From positions 1 to 26,646 of the IMG/VR virus record IMGVR_UViG_3300043446_003860: a stretch of 26,646 nucleotides of DNA, one strand, 5' to 3'. The DNA is from a virus. The position numbers were made by a program, and so were the translations under genes. Shown here one piece after another: positions 1-5,695 of the stretch; position 1 is the stretch's first letter; each line of letters opens with the position of its first letter. The notes below the pieces were generated by a model. It saw nothing but the letters and a program-made list of their open reading frames with translations, did not search any database and was not told the origin of the DNA.

Positions 1-1016
1 TTTCCATCACTGTCTCTTGTATAAAGAGTATTCCATTCTTTTAAACTGTTTTTCAGTGTGTTGTAAGATTCTCCAGATTTTTCTCTAACATCTTGAATGG
101 CATTTATGATATTTTCGTTGCTTGTTTCTGATATATGATGTCTATACAACAAATATGCCAGAATGATGGCAATTCCTATTATTCCCACGGCAAGAATCAT
201 CCAAGGCTCCAAATACATTATCCCCACGGATATAAATCCAAGTATGGCGGATATAAGAGCCAATCCTCCTTTACCAACTGGAGAATATATGGCACCTATC
301 ATTGCAATTGCTGCACCAATACCACACCACACCATTATATCGTGTTTTGCATTTTTTATTGTTTCCGACATATCATTCAATTCCAATACCTTGTTCTCAA
401 AATTTTTATTTGCTTTTTCGGCCTTTGAACGTGCTGCTGCGATATCATTTTCTTTTTGATTGGATATCTGTTCTTTTTCGTGGTTAAGTTTTACCATTTC
501 ATCTTTTGCTTTTTCAGCATTCTTTCTTAGTTCTTCATTAACTCCCATCAATTTTTCATGTTCTTTTCTAAGTTTTTCAAGTTCAGATGCATCATTAGTT
601 TCAGTTGCAATAATTTGTGATTTTAATCTCTTCGCTCCTTCTATAATTTCATCGACGGTGGGCGGCTTTCCGAGCGCCTTCATTCCTTCATCTGTTCTGT
701 ATTTTGTGAAATCCAAGGCACCTTGTTTTGGATAATATTCCGTGGCGACCTTGACGGAATATAATGCATTTGCAGCCGCTTGTATCTGGTCCCCTTGTTT
801 ATTTATGACCTCATTTTTAGCCTCGGATATTTTCTTATCCTGTTCAACAATTCTATTGTTGTATTTTTCCTCTACTTCTTTGAGATTCTTTTCAGCGTCT
901 TCCTTCTTGATGTAAAATCTATCAAGTTCACTCTTTGGCATTGCCAGATATGATTGGCAACCCGTTAGAACCATCATCGCCGCCACCATCAATATCTTGA
1001 ATATTTTCTGTTCCAT
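1..1016 (-). CDS. Coiled-coil lipoprotein with C-terminal membrane segments (partial)
   Basis: Open from an ATG at 1016 to the left edge (338 codons seen, C-terminus missing). Residues 1-20 form a lipoprotein signal peptide: basic MEQK, a hydrophobic core, and lipobox LTGC with the acceptor Cys at 20. Residues ~35-75 and ~145-215 are charged, heptad-like and probably coiled coil. Residues ~227-292 hold two or three strongly hydrophobic helices, followed by a polar tail (TSNENIINAIQDVREKSGES). A lipidated N-terminus combined with several later membrane helices is unusual. A GAGGA lies about 13 nt before the ATG. The first 89 nt overlap the preceding small gene in another frame. Function unknown; an envelope or lysis-related role is only a guess. 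The continuous frame and clear signal peptide make the gene itself secure. Confidence 0.85.
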   Translation of the reverse strand, partial: MEQKIFKILMVAAMMVLTGCQSYLAMPKSELDRFYIKKEDAEKNLKEVEEKYNNRIVEQDKKISEAKNEVINKQGDQIQAAANALYSVKVATEYYPKQGALDFTKYRTDEGMKALGKPPTVDEIIEGAKRLKSQIIATETNDASELEKLRKEHEKLMGVNEELRKNAEKAKDEMVKLNHEKEQISNQKENDIAAARSKAEKANKNFENKVLELNDMSETIKNAKHDIMVWCGIGAAIAMIGAIYSPVGKGGLALISAILGFISVGIMYLEPWMILAVGIIGIAIILAYLLYRHHISETSNENIINAIQDVREKSGESYNTLKNSLKEWNTLYTRDSDG

Positions 1017-1188
1017 AACTTTTTCTAAATTCCTCTATGAAAGTGTCTGAATGGTCCTTGCACACCCCGTGGCGAACCCAATATCCATTTTCATTATATT
1101 CTTTTGATAATGCCCCATCTTCGTCGCACCAAGCACAAATTGTAACCTTTTTTTCGTTTTCATTCTTTTCTAAGATATATGGATTCAA
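928..1188 (-). CDS. Small Cys/His phage protein, unknown function
   Basis: 86 residues. Residues ~18-46 show CAWCDEDGALS..., then VRHGVCKDH. This CxxC followed by HGxCxxH is like small phage and bacterial proteins that probably bind one zinc through CxxC plus a distal Cys/His. The start is a TTG at 1188 whose TTGA overlaps the stop of the upstream gene, the same coupled geometry as the ATGA overlaps elsewhere in this operon; no ATG lies upstream of the Cys motif. The C-terminal 29 codons overlap the lipoprotein gene out of frame, and the Gly/Asp-rich tail (DIDGGGDDGSNG) may be constrained by that overlap. Role not known. Confidence 0.65.
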   Translation of the reverse strand: MNPYILEKNENEKKVTICAWCDEDGALSKEYNENGYWVRHGVCKDHSDTFIEEFRKSYGTENIQDIDGGGDDGSNGLPIISGNAKE

Positions 1189-1421
1189 TTTGATTTATGA
1201 TTTATTGATTTATCATAACTCTTTTTGTCACTAATCTCGGTCTCTTCTATTGAAGGCGTTTCTTTTTTATTCTTCTTGTCAGTATCAAACGCCTTGATTG
1301 TCCAACGACCAGACATATCAGTTGTTATTCCTGCACGAGGCTCCTTTATACGAGAACCTCCTTCGTTAATTGATTCTTGTATAAGAAAGCAATAATAATC
1401 TATTGGATCGTAATTTACCAT
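1185..1421 (-). CDS. Hypothetical protein, 78 aa
   Basis: Small hydrophilic protein with an ordered N-terminal half (MVNYDPIDYYCFLIQESINEG) and a Lys/Glu/Asp/Ser-rich second half that looks disordered. It starts within the last codons of the upstream gene (7-nt overlap, GGAAAA just before the ATG) and its TGA overlaps the TTG of the next gene. This tight coupling on both sides supports it as a genuine member of the small-gene operon. I recognise no family. The fragment MSGRWTIKAFDTD could be part of a beta-strand module, but nothing more can be said. Confidence 0.65.
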   Translation of the reverse strand: MVNYDPIDYYCFLIQESINEGGSRIKEPRAGITTDMSGRWTIKAFDTDKKNKKETPSIEETEISDKKSYDKSINHKSN

Positions 1422-1873
1422 TTTTCCAACATTTGGGAACCAAAATGATTTAATGCATCTGCTTGGGTTGTTATTGGAGGAGTATTTCCCACCACCACTT
1501 TATTTGGACCAACTTGATTTTTTTCTGGCGGAGCAGTTAACTTTGTTGTGGTTAATGGTTTTGGTGCACCAGAATCCCCCAAGCCAGAGCTTGACAGTTT
1601 CTGCTGATCGTCGCCAGTTACCATTGCAGCCAATGAAGGAGCGTCGATCTTGAATACGGCAACCGATGGAGCGACTGGTGCAATTATTCCACTGTCTGCG
1701 GATCCTTGTGAATCGTCGCCGCATTCTTCCAAACCAGATTTTTCCAACTTTGTGTAATAGTGTGGATCTTCCATCAGATGATCGATTGCAATCTTTGTGG
1801 CGAGTGCCTCGTCATCTGTGTGCTCTTTTTCGTGCTTTATTCCTTTTGCCAATTCTGATTTATCGTAGAACAT
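1415..1873 (-). CDS. DUF5661-like protein, 152 aa
   Basis: Residues 1-45 read MFYDKSELAKGIKHEKEHTD, then ALATKIAIDHLMEDPHYYTKLEK. The pattern KGIxxExEHTxD...AxxIAxDHLxEDPxYYxKL is what I recall for DUF5661, a short helical domain in phages and bacteria with no assigned function. After residue ~50 the protein is low-complexity, rich in Ser/Gly/Ala/Pro/Thr (GSADSGIIAPVAPS, PKPLTTTKLTAPPEKN), and likely disordered. AAAGGA sits ~8 nt before the ATG, a good ribosome binding site that fixes the start. It is separated from the upstream gene by only 20 nt. The upstream neighbour has a related LxxDPxFYxxL motif near its C-terminus. The domain call is by eye. Confidence 0.75.
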   Translation of the reverse strand: MFYDKSELAKGIKHEKEHTDDEALATKIAIDHLMEDPHYYTKLEKSGLEECGDDSQGSADSGIIAPVAPSVAVFKIDAPSLAAMVTGDDQQKLSSSGLGDSGAPKPLTTTKLTAPPEKNQVGPNKVVVGNTPPITTQADALNHFGSQMLEKW

Positions 1874-1893
1874 AATATTTTCCTTTGTTGTTT

Positions 1894-2316
1894 TTAAACT
1901 TTGTCGCTGTCGAAATACATTTGCAGATCGCTGTAGAATTTTGGATCCTTTTCCAGATTTTTCAACACAGTCTGCTTGGCAACATCCTTGTCTGGATATT
2001 CCATTCTGCTCATTTCCTTGCGCAGACCTGTGAAGATTTCCTGCGCTGAAAACTTCGGATGTTTGAGATCGTCTTTTGTGATGGTATCGTATAATGAACT
2101 TCCGATTACTGTGTTGCCTTGCATATATGTGTAACGGCGCGAAGCTGGATAGTCAGTTAGACGACGCGATGTTTGATTGCTGGAGAATGTACCAGCCCAA
2201 TTCGTCGGCGCAACCTGGCCTCCCGTCATTGCTCCCCCACCATATCCACCAGATTGCCCGACAAAATATTCTTTGATCACTTCTTTGATCAGTTGTTTAA
2301 GTTGTGATTTTTTCAT
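1894..2316 (-). CDS. Hypothetical protein with KxSxLKxLIKEV N-terminal tag
   Basis: 140 residues. The first 16 (MKKSQLKQLIKEVIKE) form a basic amphipathic helix nearly identical to the start of the gene at 2618-2842. Next comes a Gly-rich linker (GQSGGYGGGAMTGG), and the C-terminus carries AKQTVLKNLEKDPKFYSDLQ, which resembles the DPxYYxKL motif of the downstream neighbour. Its ATG overlaps the TGA of the upstream gene (ATGA, 2313-2316) with AAGGAG 12 nt ahead. The tag contains Ile-Lys-Glu twice, matching the (L/I)-x-E cleavage rule of T4-type prohead proteases. An internal capsid protein is therefore one reading, not proven. No enzyme motif is visible. Confidence 0.72.
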   Translation of the reverse strand: MKKSQLKQLIKEVIKEYFVGQSGGYGGGAMTGGQVAPTNWAGTFSSNQTSRRLTDYPASRRYTYMQGNTVIGSSLYDTITKDDLKHPKFSAQEIFTGLRKEMSRMEYPDKDVAKQTVLKNLEKDPKFYSDLQMYFDSDKV

Positions 2317-2621
2317 CCGCGTAAAATCTCCTTATTGTTTTTTCTTTCGACGATTCCCATTCTTCCCTTTAACATATTGAGTGCTGCTCTTGGGTTCATC
2401 TTTCCAAAATTTACGCCAAGTATTCCATTCTCTCTGCAAAATTGCTCCAAAGCCAATATATCTTTTTGATCATACTGTGGTATATCTTGGTATGACATTG
2501 GAGTTTGCTCAAATGAACGACCTTTTAACAATTTATTGATGTCATCCGCCGATACTTCATCTTTACCCTTGCCATTTGGGCGAAGCATTGATGTGTTTAA
2601 CATTGGCCAAGATTCGTTCAT
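2313..2621 (-). CDS. Hypothetical protein, 102 aa
   Basis: Hydrophilic protein of about 100 residues. The middle (DEVSADDINKLLKGRSFEQ) and the end (ILALEQFCRENGILGVNFGK, then RAALNMLKGRMGIVERK) look helical; the second part could be a small helix-turn-helix-like fold, but I cannot assign a family. Both ends overlap neighbours by 4 nt (ATGA upstream at 2618-2621 and downstream at 2313-2316), so it is translationally coupled within the small-gene operon. No signal peptide or membrane segment. Confidence 0.72.
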   Translation of the reverse strand: MNESWPMLNTSMLRPNGKGKDEVSADDINKLLKGRSFEQTPMSYQDIPQYDQKDILALEQFCRENGILGVNFGKMNPRAALNMLKGRMGIVERKNNKEILRG

Positions 2622-2842
2622 TGTATTAGTTTATTAAACTCTTCTAGGTATCTTTTACACGCTGCGGCAAGACGCATGTGGTTGTTGTACATTTCTTCGT
2701 TTGATGGCTTTTCTCCACCCGTTCTTCTTGTATGATATCTCAATTCGGAGATCTGTTCCCATACTTTATTCGTCGTTTCTTCGACGCCGCCGCTTTCTTG
2801 CACAACTTCTTTTATCAATGCTTTGAGTTCTGATCTTTTCAT
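2618..2842 (-). CDS. Hypothetical protein with KxSxLKxLIKEV N-terminal tag, 74 aa
   Basis: I place the start at the ATG at 2842, so the protein begins MKRSELKALIKEVVQESGG. A longer frame from a TTG at 2872 would only add residues encoded by AT-rich intergenic sequence. The N-terminal helix matches that of the gene at 1894-2316. The rest (ELRYHTRRTGGEKPSNEEMY, then HMRLAAACKRYLEEFNKLIQ) is helical and charged. The upstream sequence is TATATAT-rich with no clear Shine-Dalgarno. It ends in an ATGA overlap with the next gene. Function unknown; a short substrate or internal protein sharing a targeting tag with its neighbour is an inference. Confidence 0.7.
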   Translation of the reverse strand: MKRSELKALIKEVVQESGGVEETTNKVWEQISELRYHTRRTGGEKPSNEEMYNNHMRLAAACKRYLEEFNKLIQ

Positions 2843-2897
2843 ATATATGGTCTTTATATAAATATAACCCAATAGATGGATTATGTATTTTTATATA

Positions 2898-2990
2898 TCA
2901 AAACACAGTTCCCAAAACTGCTAATACTACCAACACCACCAGTATGAAAGCTGCAACAGTTTTTGTCGCCTTGATTATTCTATTCAGCAT
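2898..2990 (-). CDS. 30-residue single-pass membrane microprotein
   Basis: A 30-codon frame begins at the ATG that shares one base with the TGA of the metalloprotease gene (TGATG at 2988-2992), a classic reinitiation arrangement. The product has a basic N-terminus (MLNRIIKATK) followed by ~19 very hydrophobic residues (VAAFILVVLVVLAVLGTVF). It is thus a small inner-membrane peptide with an N-in, positive-inside arrangement. No family is recognised. It could be a lysis, holin-like or membrane-regulatory peptide, but length and hydrophobicity are the only evidence. The coupling and the lack of interrupting stops argue against chance. Confidence 0.55.
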   Translation of the reverse strand: MLNRIIKATKTVAAFILVVLVVLAVLGTVF

Positions 2991-3418
2991 CACGAACCAT
3001 ATGACCCCAAACCAAGCTTCTTCTTTTCTTCCGAAGTCAATATATTTTTAACAAAGTGCTTGGTTATTCTGCCGCTCATAACATTAGCTTCATCTTCTAT
3101 TTCACCGCCAATTTCAGGAACATTATCAGTTATTCTCTTCTGATAATCCTGTTTCATATGAGTTAGTTCGTGAGCAATAGTTCTGCAATAATCAATCATA
3201 TGTCTGCCACCAGCAATAGTGCTGATTGTCTTATCGGATGGTGTATATGCTCCTGTGGTGATAGGCTCATTTGGATTGGCACCAAGCAGTCTAATCTTGA
3301 TAGGCTTATCTACCAATCCCAATTGCTCACACGCATACTTTACATACTTGGCAATAAGAACCTGTGTATCTTTATCGATATTTGGGCATCCTTTGACTAT
3401 TACCAATTTGGCGTTCAT
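2990..3418 (-). CDS. Putative zincin metalloprotease, 142 aa
   Basis: Carries the zinc-metalloprotease motif HELTH (H83, E84, H87) in the context RTIAHELTHMKQDY, followed by EIGGEIEDEANVMSGR. An acidic residue there (E106, E108 or E110) could be the third zinc ligand, as in gluzincins and ImmA/IrrE-like peptidases, whose helix also has an ExxAN-like pattern. At 142 residues it is a single catalytic domain. There is no signal peptide, so a cytoplasmic or virion-internal site is likely. It heads a minus-strand operon opposite the GMP-reductase-like gene. The start ATG at 3418 has no Shine-Dalgarno but sits just below a possible promoter. The substrate is unknown. Confidence 0.75.
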   Translation of the reverse strand: MNAKLVIVKGCPNIDKDTQVLIAKYVKYACEQLGLVDKPIKIRLLGANPNEPITTGAYTPSDKTISTIAGGRHMIDYCRTIAHELTHMKQDYQKRITDNVPEIGGEIEDEANVMSGRITKHFVKNILTSEEKKKLGLGSYGS

Positions 3419-3428
3419 ATAGAATAAA

Positions 3429-3456
3429 TATATGCCACTTTATTTAAATTGACCAA
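3429..3456 (-). promoter_or_regulatory. Possible promoter for the metalloprotease operon
   Basis: On the minus strand TTGGTC (3451-3456) and CATATA (3429-3434) are 16 bp apart, 10 nt before the ATG at 3418. The fit is weaker than the other promoters here but it has the same spacing and the same C-ATA start to the -10. It overlaps the -35 of the divergent plus-strand promoter. Confidence 0.35.
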
Positions 3457-3476
3457 CTGACCGATTTTGGTAAGAT
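3449..3476 (+). promoter_or_regulatory. Probable sigma70-type promoter of the GMP-reductase-like gene
   Basis: TTGACC (3449-3454), a 16-bp spacer and TAAGAT (3471-3476) on the plus strand would start transcription around 3483, giving a leader of ~22 nt before the ATG at 3506. The leader is AT-rich with no Shine-Dalgarno. Confidence 0.45.
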
Positions 3477-3505
3477 ATATCACGGTTATTTTATAAAAAC
3501 TATAT

Positions 3506-4510
3506 ATGCAAAAAGCACAATATCTATCGTATCAGGATGTATTCCTAAAACCGCAGTACTCAAAGTACCATTCAAGATCAGAAGCCGATGTTTCTGTACA
3601 GTTTGGGCCGAAGAAGTTCAAACTCCCAGTAACTCCAGCCAATATGAAATGTACTATCGACACAAAGTTGGCGAAATGGATGAGCGATAATGATTACTTT
3701 TATGTAATGCATCGTTTTAACGCCAATCATTATGATAGTCCTAATACAGATAATATCAACTTCATTGTAAAGGCGAATGAAGAGAACTGGAAGAATATCA
3801 GTATCAGCCTTGGCGTAAAACAAGAAGACATGGACTTGATTGAATATTGCATCAAGACAAATCTCAGAATTGATTATATCACGATTGATATTGCTCACGC
3901 GCACAGCATCAGAATGAAAGAGATGCTGTCATATATTCTAAGAATGTATCGCAGCGACATTTGTTCTATTGAAAAGCCATTCATCATTGCTGGTAATGTA
4001 GCAACCCCCGCCGCAGTTGTTGATCTTGAAAATTGGGGAGCAGATTCTATCAAGGTTGGTATTGCCCAAGGCGATGCTTGTACAACATATGGGCAAACTG
4101 GTTTTGGACTGCCTATGTTTAGTTGCATGCTTGAATGTTCTGCTGCTGCCAGAAAGCCTCTTGTTGCGGATGGTGGTATTAGAATGAATGGCGATGTTGC
4201 AAAAGCAATTCGTTCTGGGGGTGGAATGGTTATGGTGGGAAGTGTGTTCGCCGCCTGTGTCGATTCACCCTCAGAAACCGTAAAGGATGCATCTGGAACC
4301 AAAACGTACAAACAGTATTTCGGATCTGCTTCCGCAATCAACAAAGGAGCAAATGTTCACGTTGAAGGAAGGCTTGTTAGTCTCGAATGTAATGGATTTA
4401 CATACGAACAGAAACTCAAGGAAATGACAGAAAGCCTACAAAGCAGCATGTCATATGCTGGCGGAGACATTAGACTGGCCGATTGGGGAGTTATCTATCA
4501 GCGCCGCTGA
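3506..4510 (+). CDS. guaC: GMP reductase-like (IMPDH/GMPR family) enzyme
   Basis: 334 residues, the length of bacterial GMP reductase, with no CBS insert (unlike most IMP dehydrogenases). Family landmarks in order: SRSEADVSVQFG (23-34), LPVTPANM (40-47), YFYVMHR (64-70), YITIDIAHAHS (124-134), AGNVATPAAV (162-171), DSIKVGIAQGDACTTYGQTG (180-199) with catalytic Cys192 and Thr193/194, ADGGIRMNGDVAKAIRSGG (221-239), YFGSAS (271-276) and VEGRLV (286-291) with a Glu equivalent to the catalytic Glu of GuaC. It resembles the Bacillus-type GuaC most. GMPR reduces GMP to IMP with NADPH. The phosphate loop, usually GPG, is AQG, so activity or substrate may differ. It is a monocistronic plus-strand unit ending in a strong terminator. 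Confidence 0.88.
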   Translation: MQKAQYLSYQDVFLKPQYSKYHSRSEADVSVQFGPKKFKLPVTPANMKCTIDTKLAKWMSDNDYFYVMHRFNANHYDSPNTDNINFIVKANEENWKNISISLGVKQEDMDLIEYCIKTNLRIDYITIDIAHAHSIRMKEMLSYILRMYRSDICSIEKPFIIAGNVATPAAVVDLENWGADSIKVGIAQGDACTTYGQTGFGLPMFSCMLECSAAARKPLVADGGIRMNGDVAKAIRSGGGMVMVGSVFAACVDSPSETVKDASGTKTYKQYFGSASAINKGANVHVEGRLVSLECNGFTYEQKLKEMTESLQSSMSYAGGDIRLADWGVIYQRR

Positions 4511-4680
4511 AGAAGATGTCGAAGGAAGTTCAGATGGTGAACTCCTTCATACTTCGACAAGTAATAACAAAACGCCGCTACTACAGCGGCGTTTTCTTTT
4601 TCCAATAGTTCTGAAAGTTCCAGATATTTTTCATCACGGAACAGTTCAAGATAATTCACACACTTGTCATCGACGCTCAT
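4498..4680 (-). CDS. Small hypothetical protein, 60 aa, containing a terminator hairpin
   Basis: Starts at the ATG at 4680, inside the last codons of the gene above it (14-nt overlap), with MSVDDKCVNYLELF. A longer frame to 4770 is open but would run through the upstream gene in the wrong frame. The C-terminal half is encoded across the perfect hairpin 4569-4595, giving ENAAVVAAFCYYLSKYEG, and the last 13 nt overlap the end of the plus-strand GMP-reductase-like gene. The first 30 residues look like a normal helical protein. The second half may be constrained by the terminator. No function assigned; it could also be a decaying reading frame. Confidence 0.45.
   Translation of the reverse strand: MSVDDKCVNYLELFRDEKYLELSELLEKENAAVVAAFCYYLSKYEGVHHLNFLRHLLQRR
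4569..4600 (+). terminator. Strong intrinsic terminator after the GMP-reductase-like gene
   Basis: Arms AAAACGCCGCT (4569-4579) and AGCGGCGTTTT (4585-4595) flank the 5-nt loop ACTAC and are followed on the plus strand by CTTTTT. It lies 58 nt after the stop at 4510. The minus strand also reads into T-rich sequence (TTTTGTTATT), so it may stop transcription from both sides of this convergent junction. Confidence 0.85.
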
Positions 4681-4831
4681 CTTCTTCTCGTTGAGCGTCT
4701 TTGTGCTTCGGCTTATTCTTTTCTTTTTTCTTGGGGCGAAACTTCTGAAACTTCTCAGTTTCAATTTCATCCAACTCTTCTATATCTATATTTGTATAGT
4801 CTTCTTTATATCTGTCGTTATTTTTGCTCAT
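4667..4831 (-). CDS. Very hydrophilic small protein, 54 aa
   Basis: A 54-codon frame from the ATG at 4831 to a TGA at 4667: MSKNNDRYKEDYTNIDIEEL, then a Lys/Glu/Arg-rich tail (KKKEKNKPKHKD, REEDERR). It is almost entirely charged, probably disordered, and ends inside the start of the next small gene. It lies 52 nt after dUTPase in the same direction. The length is below usual calling thresholds, but the composition, start and coupled end look like a normal small phage gene. No family recognised. Confidence 0.55.
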   Translation of the reverse strand: MSKNNDRYKEDYTNIDIEELDEIETEKFQKFRPKKKEKNKPKHKDAQREEDERR

Positions 4832-4883
4832 ATTAGTGTGCAATAAACTTTACAGGTATAAATATATAAAAAAAATAAAAACG

Positions 4884-5687
4884 TCACGTCTTCGTTAACA
4901 TTAATATTTTTGAGGTAGGATGAACTGTGCCAGATTCGTCAACAACACATAGCCCTTTTCCATTTCCCTCTTCAAATTCATATATTTCTCCGTGAAAATT
5001 TGCGAGATGTGTTTCCACAAATCCCGGATTAATTCCTTGGCTTACTTTATTTTCTGAGAAGAAATTTTTAATCGTGCTCGGCCTTTTTAGGTTGAATTTT
5101 GTATATGAAGGCTGTGTCAACTTTTCAAATGATTTAATCTTGTCTGTAGACCCAAATCCACCACCACGATCATTGGTGTCAAGGTTGTCAACTTTGACGA
5201 ATTCAATATTCAAAGTTTCCATCGGAACAAGCTGACAAATCTTGTCGCCGTTATTGTATATCTTTCCTTTGTTCACACTTCCCATCAGCATACCATTTTC
5301 AAGAATATAATCCTCCGGTTGCCAGATATACTTAAAACGAACTAGAACTTGATTTCTATATCCTCGATCTATGAGTCCAATAGAATTGGCGAGCACAAGA
5401 TTGTATTTGCTGATACTACTTCTCGGACGCAAGTCTGTGTGAAAATTTTTTGTTTCATACGTGGACTGTGAGTATGTGCTTTGAGGAGCAATATATAAAT
5501 TTGTTTCGTATTCGATATAATCGATGCGCTTGTAATATCCCCCTCCGATTTCTTCACCAACAATTTTAGGAGCAGTTGTTGCGATAACATCATAACCTGC
5601 GTCCGTTGTATTGGCACGTTGAGGGACATTAAGACCATCGACTTTCTTTAAATGGTATTGAACCGCATTATTTTTTACAATATTCAT
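4884..5687 (-). CDS. dut: dUTPase with C-terminal extension
   Basis: Hydrolyses dUTP to dUMP and pyrophosphate, keeping uracil out of DNA and feeding dTMP synthesis. All five motifs of trimeric dUTPase are present: TTDAGYD (27-33), RPRSSISK (87-94), GLIDRGYRNQ (104-113, with the catalytic Asp107 and Tyr110), GDKICQLVP (147-155) and RGGGFGST (174-181). Motif 3 has RN where GE or GK is usual. The common enzyme ends just after motif 5 at ~150-180 residues; this one continues for ~85 residues (NFFSENKVSQGINPGF, then EGNGKGLCVVDESGTVHP), a domain I do not recognise. A ~25-residue insertion after motif 1 is also present. It sits at the end of the glycan operon, 8 nt from the gene above. Confidence 0.93.
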   Translation of the reverse strand: MNIVKNNAVQYHLKKVDGLNVPQRANTTDAGYDVIATTAPKIVGEEIGGGYYKRIDYIEYETNLYIAPQSTYSQSTYETKNFHTDLRPRSSISKYNLVLANSIGLIDRGYRNQVLVRFKYIWQPEDYILENGMLMGSVNKGKIYNNGDKICQLVPMETLNIEFVKVDNLDTNDRGGGFGSTDKIKSFEKLTQPSYTKFNLKRPSTIKNFFSENKVSQGINPGFVETHLANFHGEIYEFEEGNGKGLCVVDESGTVHPTSKILMLTKT

Positions 5688-5695
5688 AATATAAA

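Noticed and set aside
135-735. Plus-strand open frames of 60-100 codons opposite the lipoprotein gene
   Set aside because: Rich in Phe/Ser/Cys, the reverse image of a coiled-coil gene, with no start signals. The minus-strand frame is continuous and has a signal peptide.
2857-2864. TATAAATA on the plus strand as a late promoter
   Set aside because: It faces into antisense of minus-strand genes with nothing to transcribe. Such octamers are expected by chance in these AT-rich gaps.
3895-4344. Long minus-strand frame opposite the GMP-reductase-like gene (149 codons)
   Set aside because: Sequence follows from the codon bias of the plus-strand gene, which has all family motifs; no ribosome site or operon link.
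4681-4770. N-terminal extension of the 60-aa gene at 4498-4680
   Set aside because: It would read the middle of the 54-aa gene in another frame (MKLKLRSFRSFAPRKKKR) and gives no recognisable protein. The internal ATG at 4680 is coupled to the upstream gene.
4857-4864. TATAAATA on the plus strand downstream of dUTPase
   Set aside because: It would only transcribe dUTPase antisense, so it is taken as chance.
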